Made by a program: the position numbers and the translations under genes. A DNA stretch of 64,000 nt from Herbiconiux moechotypicola (GTDB taxonomy: Bacteria > Actinomycetota > Actinomycetes > Actinomycetales > Microbacteriaceae): assembly GCF_024979255.1 (NCBI RefSeq), contig NZ_JANLCN010000008.1, positions 62,001 to 126,000 on the forward strand, given 5' to 3'. Positions 49,621-59,171 of this stretch are shown here, piece by piece. The stretch's first letter is position 1. Each line of letters starts with the position of its first letter. Under the pieces are notes generated by a model. That model saw nothing but the letters and a program-made list of their open reading frames with translations. It was not told where the DNA came from and did no database searches.

Positions 49621-49842
49621 GTGCACACCTTTCCCCGGCCGAGGTCCGAGCGCCTCGCTGTCTCGCGCGAACCCGTCGACGCGCGCTGCCCCGAGTGCGG
49701 TGGCGACGACGTGCGGTCGTACCGCGCGCTGAGCGAGGGCGGGTGGTGGACCGTGGTGAAGTGCCAGGACTGCCTCGCCTCGCTCGAGCGCACGCCCGCG
49801 CCCCCGCTCGGCTCCTTCGTGCCGCTCGGCACCACGGTCTGA
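49621..49842 (+). CDS. Small zinc-ribbon protein, probable carboxylase/hydantoinase accessory subunit
   Basis: 73 residues from GTG. Two pairs of Cys, CPECG (about 23-27) and CQDC (about 48-51), form a four-Cys zinc ribbon. It lies 11 bp before the hydantoinase A-like gene. Acetone and acetophenone carboxylases have a small third subunit, and zinc-ribbon proteins often accompany these pairs, so it may be a subunit of the complex (inference). Not part of the next frame. Confidence 0.7.
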   Translation: MHTFPRPRSERLAVSREPVDARCPECGGDDVRSYRALSEGGWWTVVKCQDCLASLERTPAPPLGSFVPLGTTV

Positions 49843-49853
49843 GGGGGGCGGTG

Positions 49854-51887
49854 ATGATCGGAGTGGATGTCGGCGGCACCTTCACCGACGTGGTGTCGAT
49901 CACCGACGGCCGGGTGGAGGTGACGAAGGTGCCGAGCAGCCGGCGCGACCCCGCCGGATCGGTGGTGGAGGGCGCCCGCCGGCTCGGCGTCGACCGCAGC
50001 ACCGTGTTCAACCACGCGAGCACGATGGGCCTGAACGCCGTGCTCGAGCGGCGCCTGCCGAAGGTGGGGCTGCTCACCACCGACGGCTTCCGCGACGTGC
50101 TCGACCGCGGCTCGGTGCACCGGCCGCTCAGCGCGCAGACCGACCCCTCGTGGCGGCGCAGCTTCGGCGACGCGGCCCGGCCGCTCGTACCGCGCTACCT
50201 CCGGCGCGGCATCGTCGAGCGCACCACCGCCGACGGAGGCACCCTCATCGAGCTCGACGAGGAGCAGGCGCGCCACGAGATCGCCGTGCTGGGCCGCTGC
50301 GGCGTCGACGGAGTCGCCATCTGCCTGCTCAACGCCTACGTCGACGACCGCCACGAGCTGCGGCTGCGCGAGCTCGTGCGCGAGGTGCTCGGCGACGGGG
50401 TGGAGGTGTCGATCTCGTCGGCCACCTCGCCGCTGGCCAAGGAGTACGAGCGGGCCTCCACCACCGTGATCGACGTGGTGATGAAACTCCTCTTCACCGA
50501 CTACGCCGGCCGGCTGCACTCCGAGCTCGGCGGGCTCGGCTTCGGCGGCCAGCTCAACTTCGCCGACTGCGCGGCCAACCTGCTGCCGTGGGAGGAGGCG
50601 CTCGACCGGCCCTTCCGCATCCTGTTCGCCGGCCCCGCCGCCGGCACGGTGTCGAGCGGGCACCTGGGTGCGGCCATCGGCCGGCGCGACATCCTCTGCG
50701 CCGACGTCGGCGGCACCTCGACCGACGTGTCGATCATCGTCGACGGCGCCCCCTTCGTGCAGAACACCTTCGAGATCGAGCACGACCTCATCATCAACGC
50801 GCTCTCCACCGAGGTGTCGAGCGTGGGTGCGGGCGGCGGCAGCCTGGTGACGGTGTCGTCGTCGGGCGGCATCCTCGTGGGGCCGGGCAGCGCGGGGGCG
50901 GAGCCCGGCCCCGCCTGCTACGGTCGCGGGGGTACCCAGCCGACGGTGACGGATGCGGCCCTTCTCATCGGCATCCTCGACCCCGCGGGCTTCGCGGGAG
51001 GCGAGTTCGAGCTCGACGTCGAGGCGTCGCGCCGGGCCTTCGAGGCGCTGGAAAGCCCGGTGCCGTTCGCCGAGCGGGTGCGCACCGCCTACCGGCTCGC
51101 CGTGGCGCACATGGCCGAGGAGATCCTCAACGTGGCCGTGCGGCACGGTGTCGACATCCGCGACTTCTCGCTCATGTCGTACGGGGCGGCGGGCGGGATG
51201 CTGCTGCCCTCCGCCCTCGAGCTGCTGCCGCTGCGCGAGGTGGTGGTGCCCCCGCATCCAGGCCTGTTCTCGGCGATCGGGCTGCTCTCGGCCGACCAGG
51301 TGTACTACGAGGCCGAGAGCGCCTACGTGGTGTTCGGACCGGAGAGCGCCGCGGGCGTCGACGAGGTGTACCGGGGCATGGAGCAGCGGCTGCGCGAGCG
51401 GCTGGGCCCGGTGGCCGAGGGGCTGCCGGTGCGGCGGAGTTTCGACGGGCGGCTCGTGGGGCAGAGCTGGGAGACGCCGTTCGTGCAGATCCCCGAGGGC
51501 GCCGTGACGGCGGAGAGCATCGGCGCCGTGGTCGGCGCCTTCCACGACGCCTACGAGGCGCGCAACGGCAACCGCTTCGACGCCTTCCCCGTGGAGGGCG
51601 TCACCTACCGGGTCGAGATCGTGGTGCCGTCGCAGAAGGTCGACTACACGCCGGCCCCCGCTGCCGAGCCGTTCCCGGCGGTGCCCGAGGGCACCTCCAC
51701 GCTGCGCCACCTGCTCGACGAACCCGTCGAGGTGGAGTGGTTCACCCGGTCGGCGCTCACCGTGGGCGCCACCGTCACCGGTCCCGCCGTCATCCGCGAG
51801 GAGCTCAGCACCACCTTCGTCGCGGTCGGCCAGACCGCCGTCGTCGGCCGCTCGGGCGAGCTCGTCATCACCAGGAGCGCCTCATGA
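49854..51887 (+). CDS. Hydantoinase/oxoprolinase A-type subunit (N-methylhydantoinase/acetone carboxylase beta-like)
   Basis: 677 residues. The ASKHA-type ATP site starts at MIGVDVGGTFTDVVSI; LTTDGFRDVLDRG is the N-terminal domain signature and GPAAGTVSSGH, DVGGTSTDVSII, GAGGGSLV the central nucleotide-binding part. Such subunits phosphorylate the substrate (5-oxoproline, hydantoin, or a ketone enol in acetone/acetophenone carboxylase). GGGGGG precedes the start; ATG 49854 preferred over GTG 49851. Coupled to the B subunit by ATGA. Confidence 0.9.
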   Translation: MIGVDVGGTFTDVVSITDGRVEVTKVPSSRRDPAGSVVEGARRLGVDRSTVFNHASTMGLNAVLERRLPKVGLLTTDGFRDVLDRGSVHRPLSAQTDPSWRRSFGDAARPLVPRYLRRGIVERTTADGGTLIELDEEQARHEIAVLGRCGVDGVAICLLNAYVDDRHELRLRELVREVLGDGVEVSISSATSPLAKEYERASTTVIDVVMKLLFTDYAGRLHSELGGLGFGGQLNFADCAANLLPWEEALDRPFRILFAGPAAGTVSSGHLGAAIGRRDILCADVGGTSTDVSIIVDGAPFVQNTFEIEHDLIINALSTEVSSVGAGGGSLVTVSSSGGILVGPGSAGAEPGPACYGRGGTQPTVTDAALLIGILDPAGFAGGEFELDVEASRRAFEALESPVPFAERVRTAYRLAVAHMAEEILNVAVRHGVDIRDFSLMSYGAAGGMLLPSALELLPLREVVVPPHPGLFSAIGLLSADQVYYEAESAYVVFGPESAAGVDEVYRGMEQRLRERLGPVAEGLPVRRSFDGRLVGQSWETPFVQIPEGAVTAESIGAVVGAFHDAYEARNGNRFDAFPVEGVTYRVEIVVPSQKVDYTPAPAAEPFPAVPEGTSTLRHLLDEPVEVEWFTRSALTVGATVTGPAVIREELSTTFVAVGQTAVVGRSGELVITRSAS

Positions 51888-53881
51888 CCCTCACCGCACC
51901 GCGCACCGGCTCCACCTCGCGCAGCGACTCCGCCCTGCTCATCCGCGACCTCGACGAGGCCGCCTTCGCCCGGCGCTACGACTGCGACCGCTACACCGCC
52001 ACCGTGCTCGGCAACCGCTTCGACTACCTGGTCGAGCACATGAGCGCCCGGCTGCTCACCGGCGCCTTCTCGCCCGTGCTGCGCGACTTCTACGACCTCG
52101 CCTGCACGGTCGCCGGCCCCGAGGAGCTCGGGTTCCCGGTGCCGGCGGCGAGCAACGGCATCGTGCTCATGGCTGGCACCACCATCGACGCCGTACCGAC
52201 GATGGTGGGCGAGTACGGGGCCGACCGGCTGAACCCGGGCGACGTGCTCATCGCCAACGACCCCTACCGCACGGGCAACCACAACAACGACCTCGTGTTC
52301 ACGCGGCCGGTGTTCGTCGACGGCCGGATCGCCGCGTTCGTCACGCTCAACGCCCACCAGCTCGACATGGGCGGCACCGTGCCCGGCGGTTTCAGCGCCA
52401 CCAAGCAGAACGTGTTCGAGAACGGGCTCGTGCTGTCGCCCCGACTGCTCGTGGATCAGGGGCGCCGCGTGCCGGAGACCTGGAACGTCATCTTCGACAA
52501 CGTGCGCATGGCCGAGGTGCTCCACCCCGACATGATGACGGTGTGCTCGAGCCTGGAGCTCGGCGAGAGCCTCGTGCGCGAGTCGATCGAGCGCTACGGG
52601 CTCGCGGCCTTCCACGGGGCGATGCGCTACGCGACCGACGTGGCGGCGGAGCGCATGGCGGTGGGGCTCGCCGAGCTGCCCGACGGCGACTGGGAGGCCG
52701 AGCACGGCATCGACTGCGACGGCATCGACGACACCGAGAGCTACCCCGTGCACGTGGCCATCCGCAAGCGCGGCTCGCGGGTGGAGGTGGACTTCTCGGG
52801 CACCCACCGGCAGGCCCGCACCTCGGTGAACGCCACCGCCTGGGAGGTGAAGACCGCCGTCGGCGTCGCGCTCAAATACAATGTCGACCCGCGCGGCCGG
52901 TTCAACTCGGGGCTGTTCCGGTCGATCGACCTGGTCATCCCCGAGGGCTCCGTGGTGTCGGCGCTGCCGCCCGACGGCGCCGTGTTCCTCTACTTCGAGC
53001 AGAGCCAGGTCATCCTGGCCACGGTGCTCATGGCGCTCGAGAAGGCGCTGGGCGAGCGGGCCATCGCGGGCGACCGCGCGGGCACCAATCTGCACACCGC
53101 CTTCGGCGCGCATCCGGACGGCACACCCTGGGTCTCGGCGATGCAGTGCGGCGGCGAGATCGGCCCGTTCGGCGCGAACCGGCACGGCGACGCCGACACC
53201 CAGTGCATGTCGTACCTCGCCAACGGCGTCGCCCCCTCGGTGGAGGCGGTGGAGAAGGAGAGCCCGGTGGTGATGCTGCGGCACGAGCCGGTAGCCGACA
53301 CCGCGGGGCCCGGCTTCCACCGCGGCGGCAACGCGATGCTGCGCGACACGCTGTGGCTGACGGATGCGGCGCACTCCATCATCGAGCTGCGGCACCGGTC
53401 GGTGACGGGGTTCGGCGTGCACGGCGGCGGCCACGGGGTGAACGGCGGGGTGTGGATGTTCCCGCCCGACGGAGCGGGGCACGCCCGAGTGCCCGGCACC
53501 GGCCGTGACTCCTTCGCTGAGGGCACGGCCTGGGCGGGCGTGGTCGACGAGCAGAGCAACGCGCCGAGCTCGGCGGGCCGCTACGTGTACCCCTTCGGCG
53601 GCGCCAACGTGAGCACGCCGCAGTCGGTGCTGCGCTACATCACGAACGGCGCCGGCGGGTGGGGCGATCCGCTCGAGCGGGAGCCCGCGAGGGTGCTCGT
53701 GGACGTGCGCGACGAGTACGTCACGATCGAGGGTGCAGCGCGGCTGTACGGGGTGGTCGTGACGGGCGACCCGCACGACGACCCGGAGGGGCTGGCCGTC
53801 GACGAGGCGGCCACCGAGCGCCTGCGCGCCGCGCTGCGCACCTCCGGCGGCGACGCTCCCCGCGCATCCCGCTCTCTGTAA
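51884..53881 (+). CDS. Hydantoinase/oxoprolinase B-type subunit
   Basis: 665 residues, longer than the usual 520-600. Family blocks: DVLIANDPYRTGNHNNDLVFTRPVF, GRIAAFVTLNAHQLDMGGTVPGG, VDFSGTHRQA, and GGGHGVNGGVWM. DPYxxGxHxxD holds the likely metal ligands. Works with the A subunit and the zinc-ribbon protein in ATP-dependent cleavage of a lactam/hydantoin or carboxylation of a ketone. Which applies cannot be decided from sequence. A hairpin follows the stop. Confidence 0.9.
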   Translation: MTLTAPRTGSTSRSDSALLIRDLDEAAFARRYDCDRYTATVLGNRFDYLVEHMSARLLTGAFSPVLRDFYDLACTVAGPEELGFPVPAASNGIVLMAGTTIDAVPTMVGEYGADRLNPGDVLIANDPYRTGNHNNDLVFTRPVFVDGRIAAFVTLNAHQLDMGGTVPGGFSATKQNVFENGLVLSPRLLVDQGRRVPETWNVIFDNVRMAEVLHPDMMTVCSSLELGESLVRESIERYGLAAFHGAMRYATDVAAERMAVGLAELPDGDWEAEHGIDCDGIDDTESYPVHVAIRKRGSRVEVDFSGTHRQARTSVNATAWEVKTAVGVALKYNVDPRGRFNSGLFRSIDLVIPEGSVVSALPPDGAVFLYFEQSQVILATVLMALEKALGERAIAGDRAGTNLHTAFGAHPDGTPWVSAMQCGGEIGPFGANRHGDADTQCMSYLANGVAPSVEAVEKESPVVMLRHEPVADTAGPGFHRGGNAMLRDTLWLTDAAHSIIELRHRSVTGFGVHGGGHGVNGGVWMFPPDGAGHARVPGTGRDSFAEGTAWAGVVDEQSNAPSSAGRYVYPFGGANVSTPQSVLRYITNGAGGWGDPLEREPARVLVDVRDEYVTIEGAARLYGVVVTGDPHDDPEGLAVDEAATERLRAALRTSGGDAPRASRSL

Positions 53882-53887
53882 AGCCTG

Positions 53888-53927
53888 GGTGCACGACCCG
53901 CGGAATTGGCCCTGGTGTTCGTGCACC
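53888..53927. terminator. Hairpin after the hydantoinase operon
   Basis: GGTGCACGA (53888-53896) and TCGTGCACC (53919-53927) form a perfect 9-bp stem with a 22-nt loop. It lies just after the B-subunit stop and before the GntR-type site of the next operon. No T-run. Confidence 0.4.
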
Positions 53928-53946
53928 GCGAGTGTATGATTATCCC

Positions 53947-53981
53947 ATTGTCCGACAATTATTGTCGGACGCTCTGACAAT
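53947..53981. promoter_or_regulatory. GntR/FCD operator site E, with a second half-matched copy
   Basis: ATTGTCCGACAAT (53947-53959) is a perfect 13-bp dyad. Immediately after it ATTGTCGGAC...GACAAT (53961-53981) repeats the arms with a 9-bp spacer. TATGAT at 53935-53940 may be the -10. It controls the ribose-type ABC operon, 28 bp before the binding-protein ATG. Confidence 0.82.
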
Positions 53982-54008
53982 GATGTCACCCAGAAAGCGA
54001 GCATTCAC

Positions 54009-55193
54009 ATGCAACGACGCACCACAGCAGCTCTGCGCACCGCCTCTCTTCTCGCAGCCGTCTCCCTCCTCGCCGCCGGCTGTTCCTCCGGGGGCACCGA
54101 CAGCACCACCGCCGCGGGCGGGGGAGACGTCGAGCTCACCTACCAGAGCCCCGACGGCGAGTGCGCCGCCGGCCCCCGCGACGGCGTGGACTACGAGACC
54201 GCCGACGCCCTCATCAAGTCGTTCCAGCAGCCCTCCGAGGGCCTGCTGCAGACCGAGCCGCTCCCCGAGCCGGTCGGCGCCGACACGACGATCGCGTTCC
54301 TCAACAACGACACCGCCGTGGCCGGCATCATGTACCAGAGCATCCAGGCCGCGGCCGACGCCGCGGGCATCAACCTCGTGAACATCAGCACGGGCACGGA
54401 TGCGCAGAGCATCAACTCGGCACTCAACTCGGTGGTCGAGCTCGACCCCGACGCGGTGATCTCGGTGGCCATCGACGCCACCTTCTACCAGGACCAGCTC
54501 ACCGAGCTCGAGAACAACGGCGTCGCCATCGTCTACTCCTCGCAGCCCAACGCCGAGGACTTCGGCCTCGACGACTCGCTCGGCGGCCTCAACGGCTCGC
54601 TCGTGAACGGCAAGGTGCTCGCCGCCGGAGCCGTGGCCTTCACCTGCGGCACCGGCGACGAGTTCGTGTTCTACAACATCCCCGAGCTCGGCTTCTCGGC
54701 GATCCAGCTCGAGTCGACCCAGGAATACCTCGCCGAGCTCTGCCCCGACTGCACCCTCCGCGTCGTGGACATCTCGATCGCCGACCCGAGCCCGGCCGAC
54801 AAGATCGTGAGCGACCTGCAGTCGCACCCCGAGACCGACTACTTCGTCACCCCGGCCGACCAGTTCCAGGTGGGACTGGCCGAGAAGGCGCAGCTGGCCG
54901 GTCTCACCAACGCCTACGGCTTCGGCCAGTCGTCGCTGCCGCCGAACGTGCAACAGCTGGCCGACGGCCTGCAGTCCGCCGGGTTCGCGGTCGACCTCAA
55001 CATGTACATGTACCTCACCCTCGACGAGGCGTTCCGCAAGATCCAGGGCGTCTACGAGCCCTACAGCGACTGGGAGGCCGTCAACCGCTCCGTGTCGCGG
55101 GTGCTCACCCCCGCCAACGCCGGGGAGTACCTCGACGGCTTCGTCGCCTACCCCGACATGGAGGCCGACTTCAAGACCCTCTGGGGCAAATAG
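54009..55193 (+). CDS. Periplasmic-binding (ribose/sugar type) lipoprotein, copy 1
   Basis: 394 residues with lipobox ending at Cys25 (LAAGC). The type 1 binding fold shows two lobes: TIAFLNNDTAVAGIMYQSIQAAADAAGINLVNISTGTDAQSINSALNSVV and LAELCPDCTLRVVDISIADPSPADKIVSDLQSHPE. Binds the compound imported by the adjoining ATPase and permease. First gene of the operon under site E. Confidence 0.9.
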   Translation: MQRRTTAALRTASLLAAVSLLAAGCSSGGTDSTTAAGGGDVELTYQSPDGECAAGPRDGVDYETADALIKSFQQPSEGLLQTEPLPEPVGADTTIAFLNNDTAVAGIMYQSIQAAADAAGINLVNISTGTDAQSINSALNSVVELDPDAVISVAIDATFYQDQLTELENNGVAIVYSSQPNAEDFGLDDSLGGLNGSLVNGKVLAAGAVAFTCGTGDEFVFYNIPELGFSAIQLESTQEYLAELCPDCTLRVVDISIADPSPADKIVSDLQSHPETDYFVTPADQFQVGLAEKAQLAGLTNAYGFGQSSLPPNVQQLADGLQSAGFAVDLNMYMYLTLDEAFRKIQGVYEPYSDWEAVNRSVSRVLTPANAGEYLDGFVAYPDMEADFKTLWGK

Positions 55194-55235
55194 GCCGACC
55201 CGACCACGACGACGACGTCAGAAAGAGAGTTCCCC

Positions 55236-56456
55236 ATGCAACGACGCATCACGAGCCACCGTCCCCTCCGTCTGTCCACCGGCCTCCGGGCCGCGGCCGT
55301 GCTGGGCGCCGTGGCGCTGCTGGCGGCCGGATGCTCGGCCGACTCGGGCGGGTCGGGCGGCGACTCGGCGGGCGGCGAGGTGCCGCTCACCTACATGGCC
55401 GACGACGGCTCCTGCGCCGCCGGCCCCCGCGAGGGCATCGACTTCGAGTCCGCGCAGGCCCTGGTCGAGACCTTCGAGGAGCCCGCCACCGCCATCCTCG
55501 CCACCGAGCCGCTGAAGGAGCCGATCGACCCCTCCACCACGGCGGTGTACCTCAACAACGGCACGCCGATCGCGGCGCTGTTCCAGGCCGGCCTCCAGGC
55601 GGCCAGCGACGCGGCGGGCATCCAGTTCGTCAACGTCGACACCGGCACCGACGCGCAGAGCATCAACTCGGCGCTCAACTCGGTGGTGGAGATGCAGCCC
55701 GACATCGTGTTCGACCAGTCGGTCGACGCCCGGTTCTTCCAGGACCAGCTTGCCCAGCTCGAGGAGCAGGGCGCCGCGATCGTCTACGGCGGGCAGCTCA
55801 ACGCCGAGGAGTTCGGCCTGCGCGACTCCCTCGGCGGCGCCGGCAGCATCGAGGTGAACAGCCAGGTGCTCGCCAACGCGGCCATCTCGCTCACCTGCGG
55901 TACGGCGACGGAGTTCGTGATGTACTCCATCCCCGAGATCCCGGCCTCCGAGATCCAGAACGAGGCGGTGCCCGCGGCCCTCGCCGAGCTCTGCCCCGAG
56001 TGCACCCTGCGCATCGTCGACATCTCGATCGCCGACCCGAGCCCTGCCGACAAGATCGTCAGCGACCTGCAGGCGCATCCCGAGACCCAGTTCTTCATCT
56101 CGCTCGCCGACCAGTACCAGATCGGGCTCGACGAGAAGGCGCAGCTCGCGGGGCTCACGAACGCGCTCGGCGTGGGCCAGTCGTCGCTGCCGCAGAACAT
56201 CCAGCAGATCGCCGACGGCACCGAGGTGGCCGGCTACGTGGTCGACTTCAACATGTTCATGTGGCTGCAGGTCGACGAGGGTCTGCGGGCGATGCAGGGC
56301 ATGGAGGTGCCCTACCTCGACGGCGACTGGGAGTCCGCCGCGCGGGCGGTGTCGCACATCGTCACCATCCGCAACGCCAGCGATTACCTGACCCCGGCCG
56401 GTTACGTGGCTCTCGAGGGCTTCGAGGACCAGTTCCTCGAGCTGTGGGGGAAGTAG
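55236..56456 (+). CDS. Periplasmic-binding (ribose/sugar type) lipoprotein, copy 2
   Basis: 406 residues, lipobox ending at Cys33 (LAAGC). Paralogue of copy 1 over its full length (identical stretches such as DAQSINSALNSVVE and ADPSPADKIVSDLQ). Differences lie in the hinge-facing segments, so ligand range may differ. Two binding proteins for one transporter core. The ATPase gene starts 4 bp after its stop. Confidence 0.9.
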   Translation: MQRRITSHRPLRLSTGLRAAAVLGAVALLAAGCSADSGGSGGDSAGGEVPLTYMADDGSCAAGPREGIDFESAQALVETFEEPATAILATEPLKEPIDPSTTAVYLNNGTPIAALFQAGLQAASDAAGIQFVNVDTGTDAQSINSALNSVVEMQPDIVFDQSVDARFFQDQLAQLEEQGAAIVYGGQLNAEEFGLRDSLGGAGSIEVNSQVLANAAISLTCGTATEFVMYSIPEIPASEIQNEAVPAALAELCPECTLRIVDISIADPSPADKIVSDLQAHPETQFFISLADQYQIGLDEKAQLAGLTNALGVGQSSLPQNIQQIADGTEVAGYVVDFNMFMWLQVDEGLRAMQGMEVPYLDGDWESAARAVSHIVTIRNASDYLTPAGYVALEGFEDQFLELWGK

Positions 56457-56460
56457 CCGG

Positions 56461-57993
56461 ATGACCGTCGACACACCGACCCTCCCGGCGGCGGGCATCG
56501 CCTCGCCGCTGGTCACCATCACCGGGATGATCAAGGACTTCCCGGGCAACCGGGCCCTCGACGACGTCTCGCTCGAGGTGGGCAGCGGCGAGATCGTCGC
56601 CGTGGTGGGTCACAACGGCTCGGGCAAGTCGACGCTCGTGAAGATCCTCGCGGGGGTCTACACGAGCGACGGCGGAGAGGTCGAGCTCGCCTCGCAGGGC
56701 GGGTTCGACACCGAGCTGCACATCATCCACCAGGACCTCGGGCTCGCCAACGAGCTCACCGCGGTGGAGAACCTCGGCATCACGCACTACCAGGGCGCCG
56801 CGTCCTTCGCGCCGTTCCGCCGCAAGGCGGAGCGCGCGAAGGCGCGGGCGCTGATCGGCCGCTTCGGCGAGCCGTTCGACGTGGAGGTGCCGATCTCGAG
56901 GCTCGCGCCCGCGCAGCGGTCGATCATCGGCATCGCCCGGGCGCTCGACGGCTGGCAGCACCCGCGCAACGTGCTCATCCTCGACGAACCGACCGAGGCG
57001 CTGCACGCGACCGAGGTGCGCATCCTGTTCGACGCGGTGAAGAAGCTCGCCGCCGACGGCGCCGGGGTCATCTTCATCTCGCACCGGCTCGACGAGGTGC
57101 TCGACCTCGCCGACCGGGTCGTCGTGCTGCGCGACGGCCGCAAGGTGGCCGACGAGCCGCGCGCCGGGCTCGACCACGACCGGCTCGTCTCCTACGTCAC
57201 CGGCATCCCCGTGGGGGAGGCCGAGCACGGCGAGAACGCCCGCGTGCACGGAGACACCGTGCTCGAGGTCACCGGGCTGAGCGGCGCGATCCTCGAGGGG
57301 GTCGACCTGCGGGTGGCCGCAGGCGAGGTCGTGGGCGTGGCCGGTGTGCTCGGCTCGGGCCGCGAGGCGCTGCCCGCCATGATCTTCGGGTCGATCGACG
57401 CCGAGGTCGACGGGTTCACCCTGGCGGGGAAGCCGTACCTCAAGCGCTCGCCGGGCGAGAGCATCCGTCGCGGTGTCGCCTTCGTGCCCGGCGACCGGGC
57501 CAAGCTCGGCTCGGTGCGGCCGATGACGGCGCGCGAGAACGTGACCCTGCCCGAGCTGCGGTCGCTCACGAACCGCCTCGGGGCCATCTCGACCTCGCGC
57601 GAGAAAGCGCACGCCGCCGGGCTCGTGAAGGCCTACGACGTGAAGCCGCCCCGGGCGGAACAGGTGTTCCAGCAGTTCTCTGGCGGCAACCAGCAGAAGA
57701 TCGTGTTCGCCAAGTGGCTGCGCAACGACCCGAAGCTGCTGCTGCTCGAAGAGCCCACCCAGGGCGTGGACATCGGTGCCAAGCAGGCCATCTACGACGC
57801 CATCGACGGCGCGGCCGCGGGCGGTGCCGCCGTGCTGGTGTGCTCGTCGGAGGCCAAGGAGCTGGTGCGCCTGTGCGACCGGGTGCTGGTGCTGCGCGAC
57901 GGCAGGATCGCCGCCGAACTGGCGGGAGACGAGCTCACGGAGACGCGGCTCGTGATGGAAGGCTACGGATTGAAGAACGAGGACCACCCGTGA
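56461..57993 (+). CDS. Sugar-type ABC transporter ATPase with two nucleotide-binding domains (RbsA/MglA-like)
   Basis: 510 residues. N-domain: Walker A GHNGSGKST (50-58), Walker B LILDEPTEAL, H-loop FISHRLDE; its signature LAPAQRSIIGIARAL is degenerate. C-domain: Walker A degenerate (VLGSGREALP), signature FSGGNQQK, Walker B LLLEEPTQGVD, and SSEAKE in place of the usual H-loop. Only one site is likely to be catalytically complete, as is common in RbsA. GTGA overlap with the permease. Confidence 0.92.
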   Translation: MTVDTPTLPAAGIASPLVTITGMIKDFPGNRALDDVSLEVGSGEIVAVVGHNGSGKSTLVKILAGVYTSDGGEVELASQGGFDTELHIIHQDLGLANELTAVENLGITHYQGAASFAPFRRKAERAKARALIGRFGEPFDVEVPISRLAPAQRSIIGIARALDGWQHPRNVLILDEPTEALHATEVRILFDAVKKLAADGAGVIFISHRLDEVLDLADRVVVLRDGRKVADEPRAGLDHDRLVSYVTGIPVGEAEHGENARVHGDTVLEVTGLSGAILEGVDLRVAAGEVVGVAGVLGSGREALPAMIFGSIDAEVDGFTLAGKPYLKRSPGESIRRGVAFVPGDRAKLGSVRPMTARENVTLPELRSLTNRLGAISTSREKAHAAGLVKAYDVKPPRAEQVFQQFSGGNQQKIVFAKWLRNDPKLLLLEEPTQGVDIGAKQAIYDAIDGAAAGGAAVLVCSSEAKELVRLCDRVLVLRDGRIAAELAGDELTETRLVMEGYGLKNEDHP

Positions 57994-59075
57994 AGAAGAC
58001 CGAATCGATCTCGCTCGTCGAGGAACCCGCCCAGACGGGCTCACCCGAACGCCGCAGCGGCCTGCTGGCCGCGCTGTCGTTCCGCAACATCAGTGCGATC
58101 TACATCTTCATCGTGCTGTTCGCGGTGTTCGCGATCATCACGCCGCGCACCTTCCTCACCCCGGGCACCTGGCTCGTGCTGCTCGACGCCCAGTCGATCA
58201 CCGTGCTCGCGGCGATCGCCGTGCTCATCCCGCTCGTCAACGGCGTGTTCAACCTCGCCATCGGCGCGGAGGTGGGCTTCGCGGTCATCCTCGTGGCGGT
58301 GCTGCAGACCAAGCTGCAGCTGCCGTGGGGCATCGCCATCCCGCTCACCATCCTGGTGGGGGCGCTCATCGGCATCGTGTCGGGCCTCATCATCACCAAG
58401 GGGCGCATCGACTCGTTCATCGCCACGCTCGGCATGAGCTCGATCCTGCTCGCGGGGCTCGCGTTCCTGTCGGAGAACCGGCAGATCATCGGGCTCGAAG
58501 ACGGCTTCCGGCTGTTCGCCACCGGCGGTCTGCCGCTCGTGCCCGACAACCCGGCGTTCAAGATCACGAACCCCGTGTTCATCATGCTGCTCGTGGCGGT
58601 GGTGGTCTGGTACGTGCTCGAGCGCACCCCGGTGGGGCGGCGCATGTACGCCGCGGGCTACAACCCCGACGGCGCGCGGCTCTCGGGCGTGAACGTGGCC
58701 CGGCTGCAGATCGCGTCGCTCGTGGCGGGCGGCATCATCGCGGCGCTCGCCGGTGTGCTGCTGGCCTCGCGCATCAACGCGGGCGACCCGACCGTGGGCC
58801 CGGGGCTGCTGCTGCCGGCGCTCACCGCGGTGTTCCTCGGCTCGACGCAGTTCAAGGGCGGACGATTCAACGTGTGGGGCACCGTCATCTCGGTGTACGT
58901 GCTCGCCGTGGGCATCAAGGGCCTGCAGCTGCTGGGAGCCCAGAACTGGGTGAGCGACCTGTTCAACGGCGTGGCGCTGCTGGCGGCCGTGGGACTCTCG
59001 CGCTGGGAGCGCACCGCCAAGCGCGGCGCCGCCATCCGCCGCGCGACCCCCACCCTCCGCCGCCCCAGGGCCTGA
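57990..59075 (+). CDS. Sugar-type ABC transporter permease (RbsC-like)
   Basis: 361 residues. Eight to ten membrane segments. NLAIGAEVGFAVILVAV, KGRIDSFIATLGM and GRRMYAAGYNPDGARLSGVNVARLQIASLVAGGIIAALAGVLLASRI are family blocks. Only one permease gene is present, consistent with a homodimer. A strong hairpin follows the stop. Confidence 0.9.
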   Translation: MKKTESISLVEEPAQTGSPERRSGLLAALSFRNISAIYIFIVLFAVFAIITPRTFLTPGTWLVLLDAQSITVLAAIAVLIPLVNGVFNLAIGAEVGFAVILVAVLQTKLQLPWGIAIPLTILVGALIGIVSGLIITKGRIDSFIATLGMSSILLAGLAFLSENRQIIGLEDGFRLFATGGLPLVPDNPAFKITNPVFIMLLVAVVVWYVLERTPVGRRMYAAGYNPDGARLSGVNVARLQIASLVAGGIIAALAGVLLASRINAGDPTVGPGLLLPALTAVFLGSTQFKGGRFNVWGTVISVYVLAVGIKGLQLLGAQNWVSDLFNGVALLAAVGLSRWERTAKRGAAIRRATPTLRRPRA

Positions 59076-59097
59076 CCGCGCCGCGCATCCTGTCACA

Positions 59098-59156
59098 TCG
59101 AGTGGGCCCGATCGGTCGCTTCCCTTGCCGGGAGACGACCGATCGGGCCCACTCGA
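59098..59156. terminator. 59-bp hairpin, bidirectional terminator
   Basis: 21-bp perfect arms (59098-59118 and 59136-59156) around a 17-nt loop that can pair further (TCCC/GGGA). Situated between the convergent permease and dehydrogenase genes. No T-run on either side. Confidence 0.75.
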
Positions 59157-59171
59157 ATGAGACCTAGGGGA

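Noticed and set aside
49621-49842. Zinc-ribbon gene as a frameshifted N terminus of the hydantoinase A gene
   Set aside because: The A subunit starts with a complete ATP-site motif at its own ATG, and the small protein has its own ribosome site and stop.
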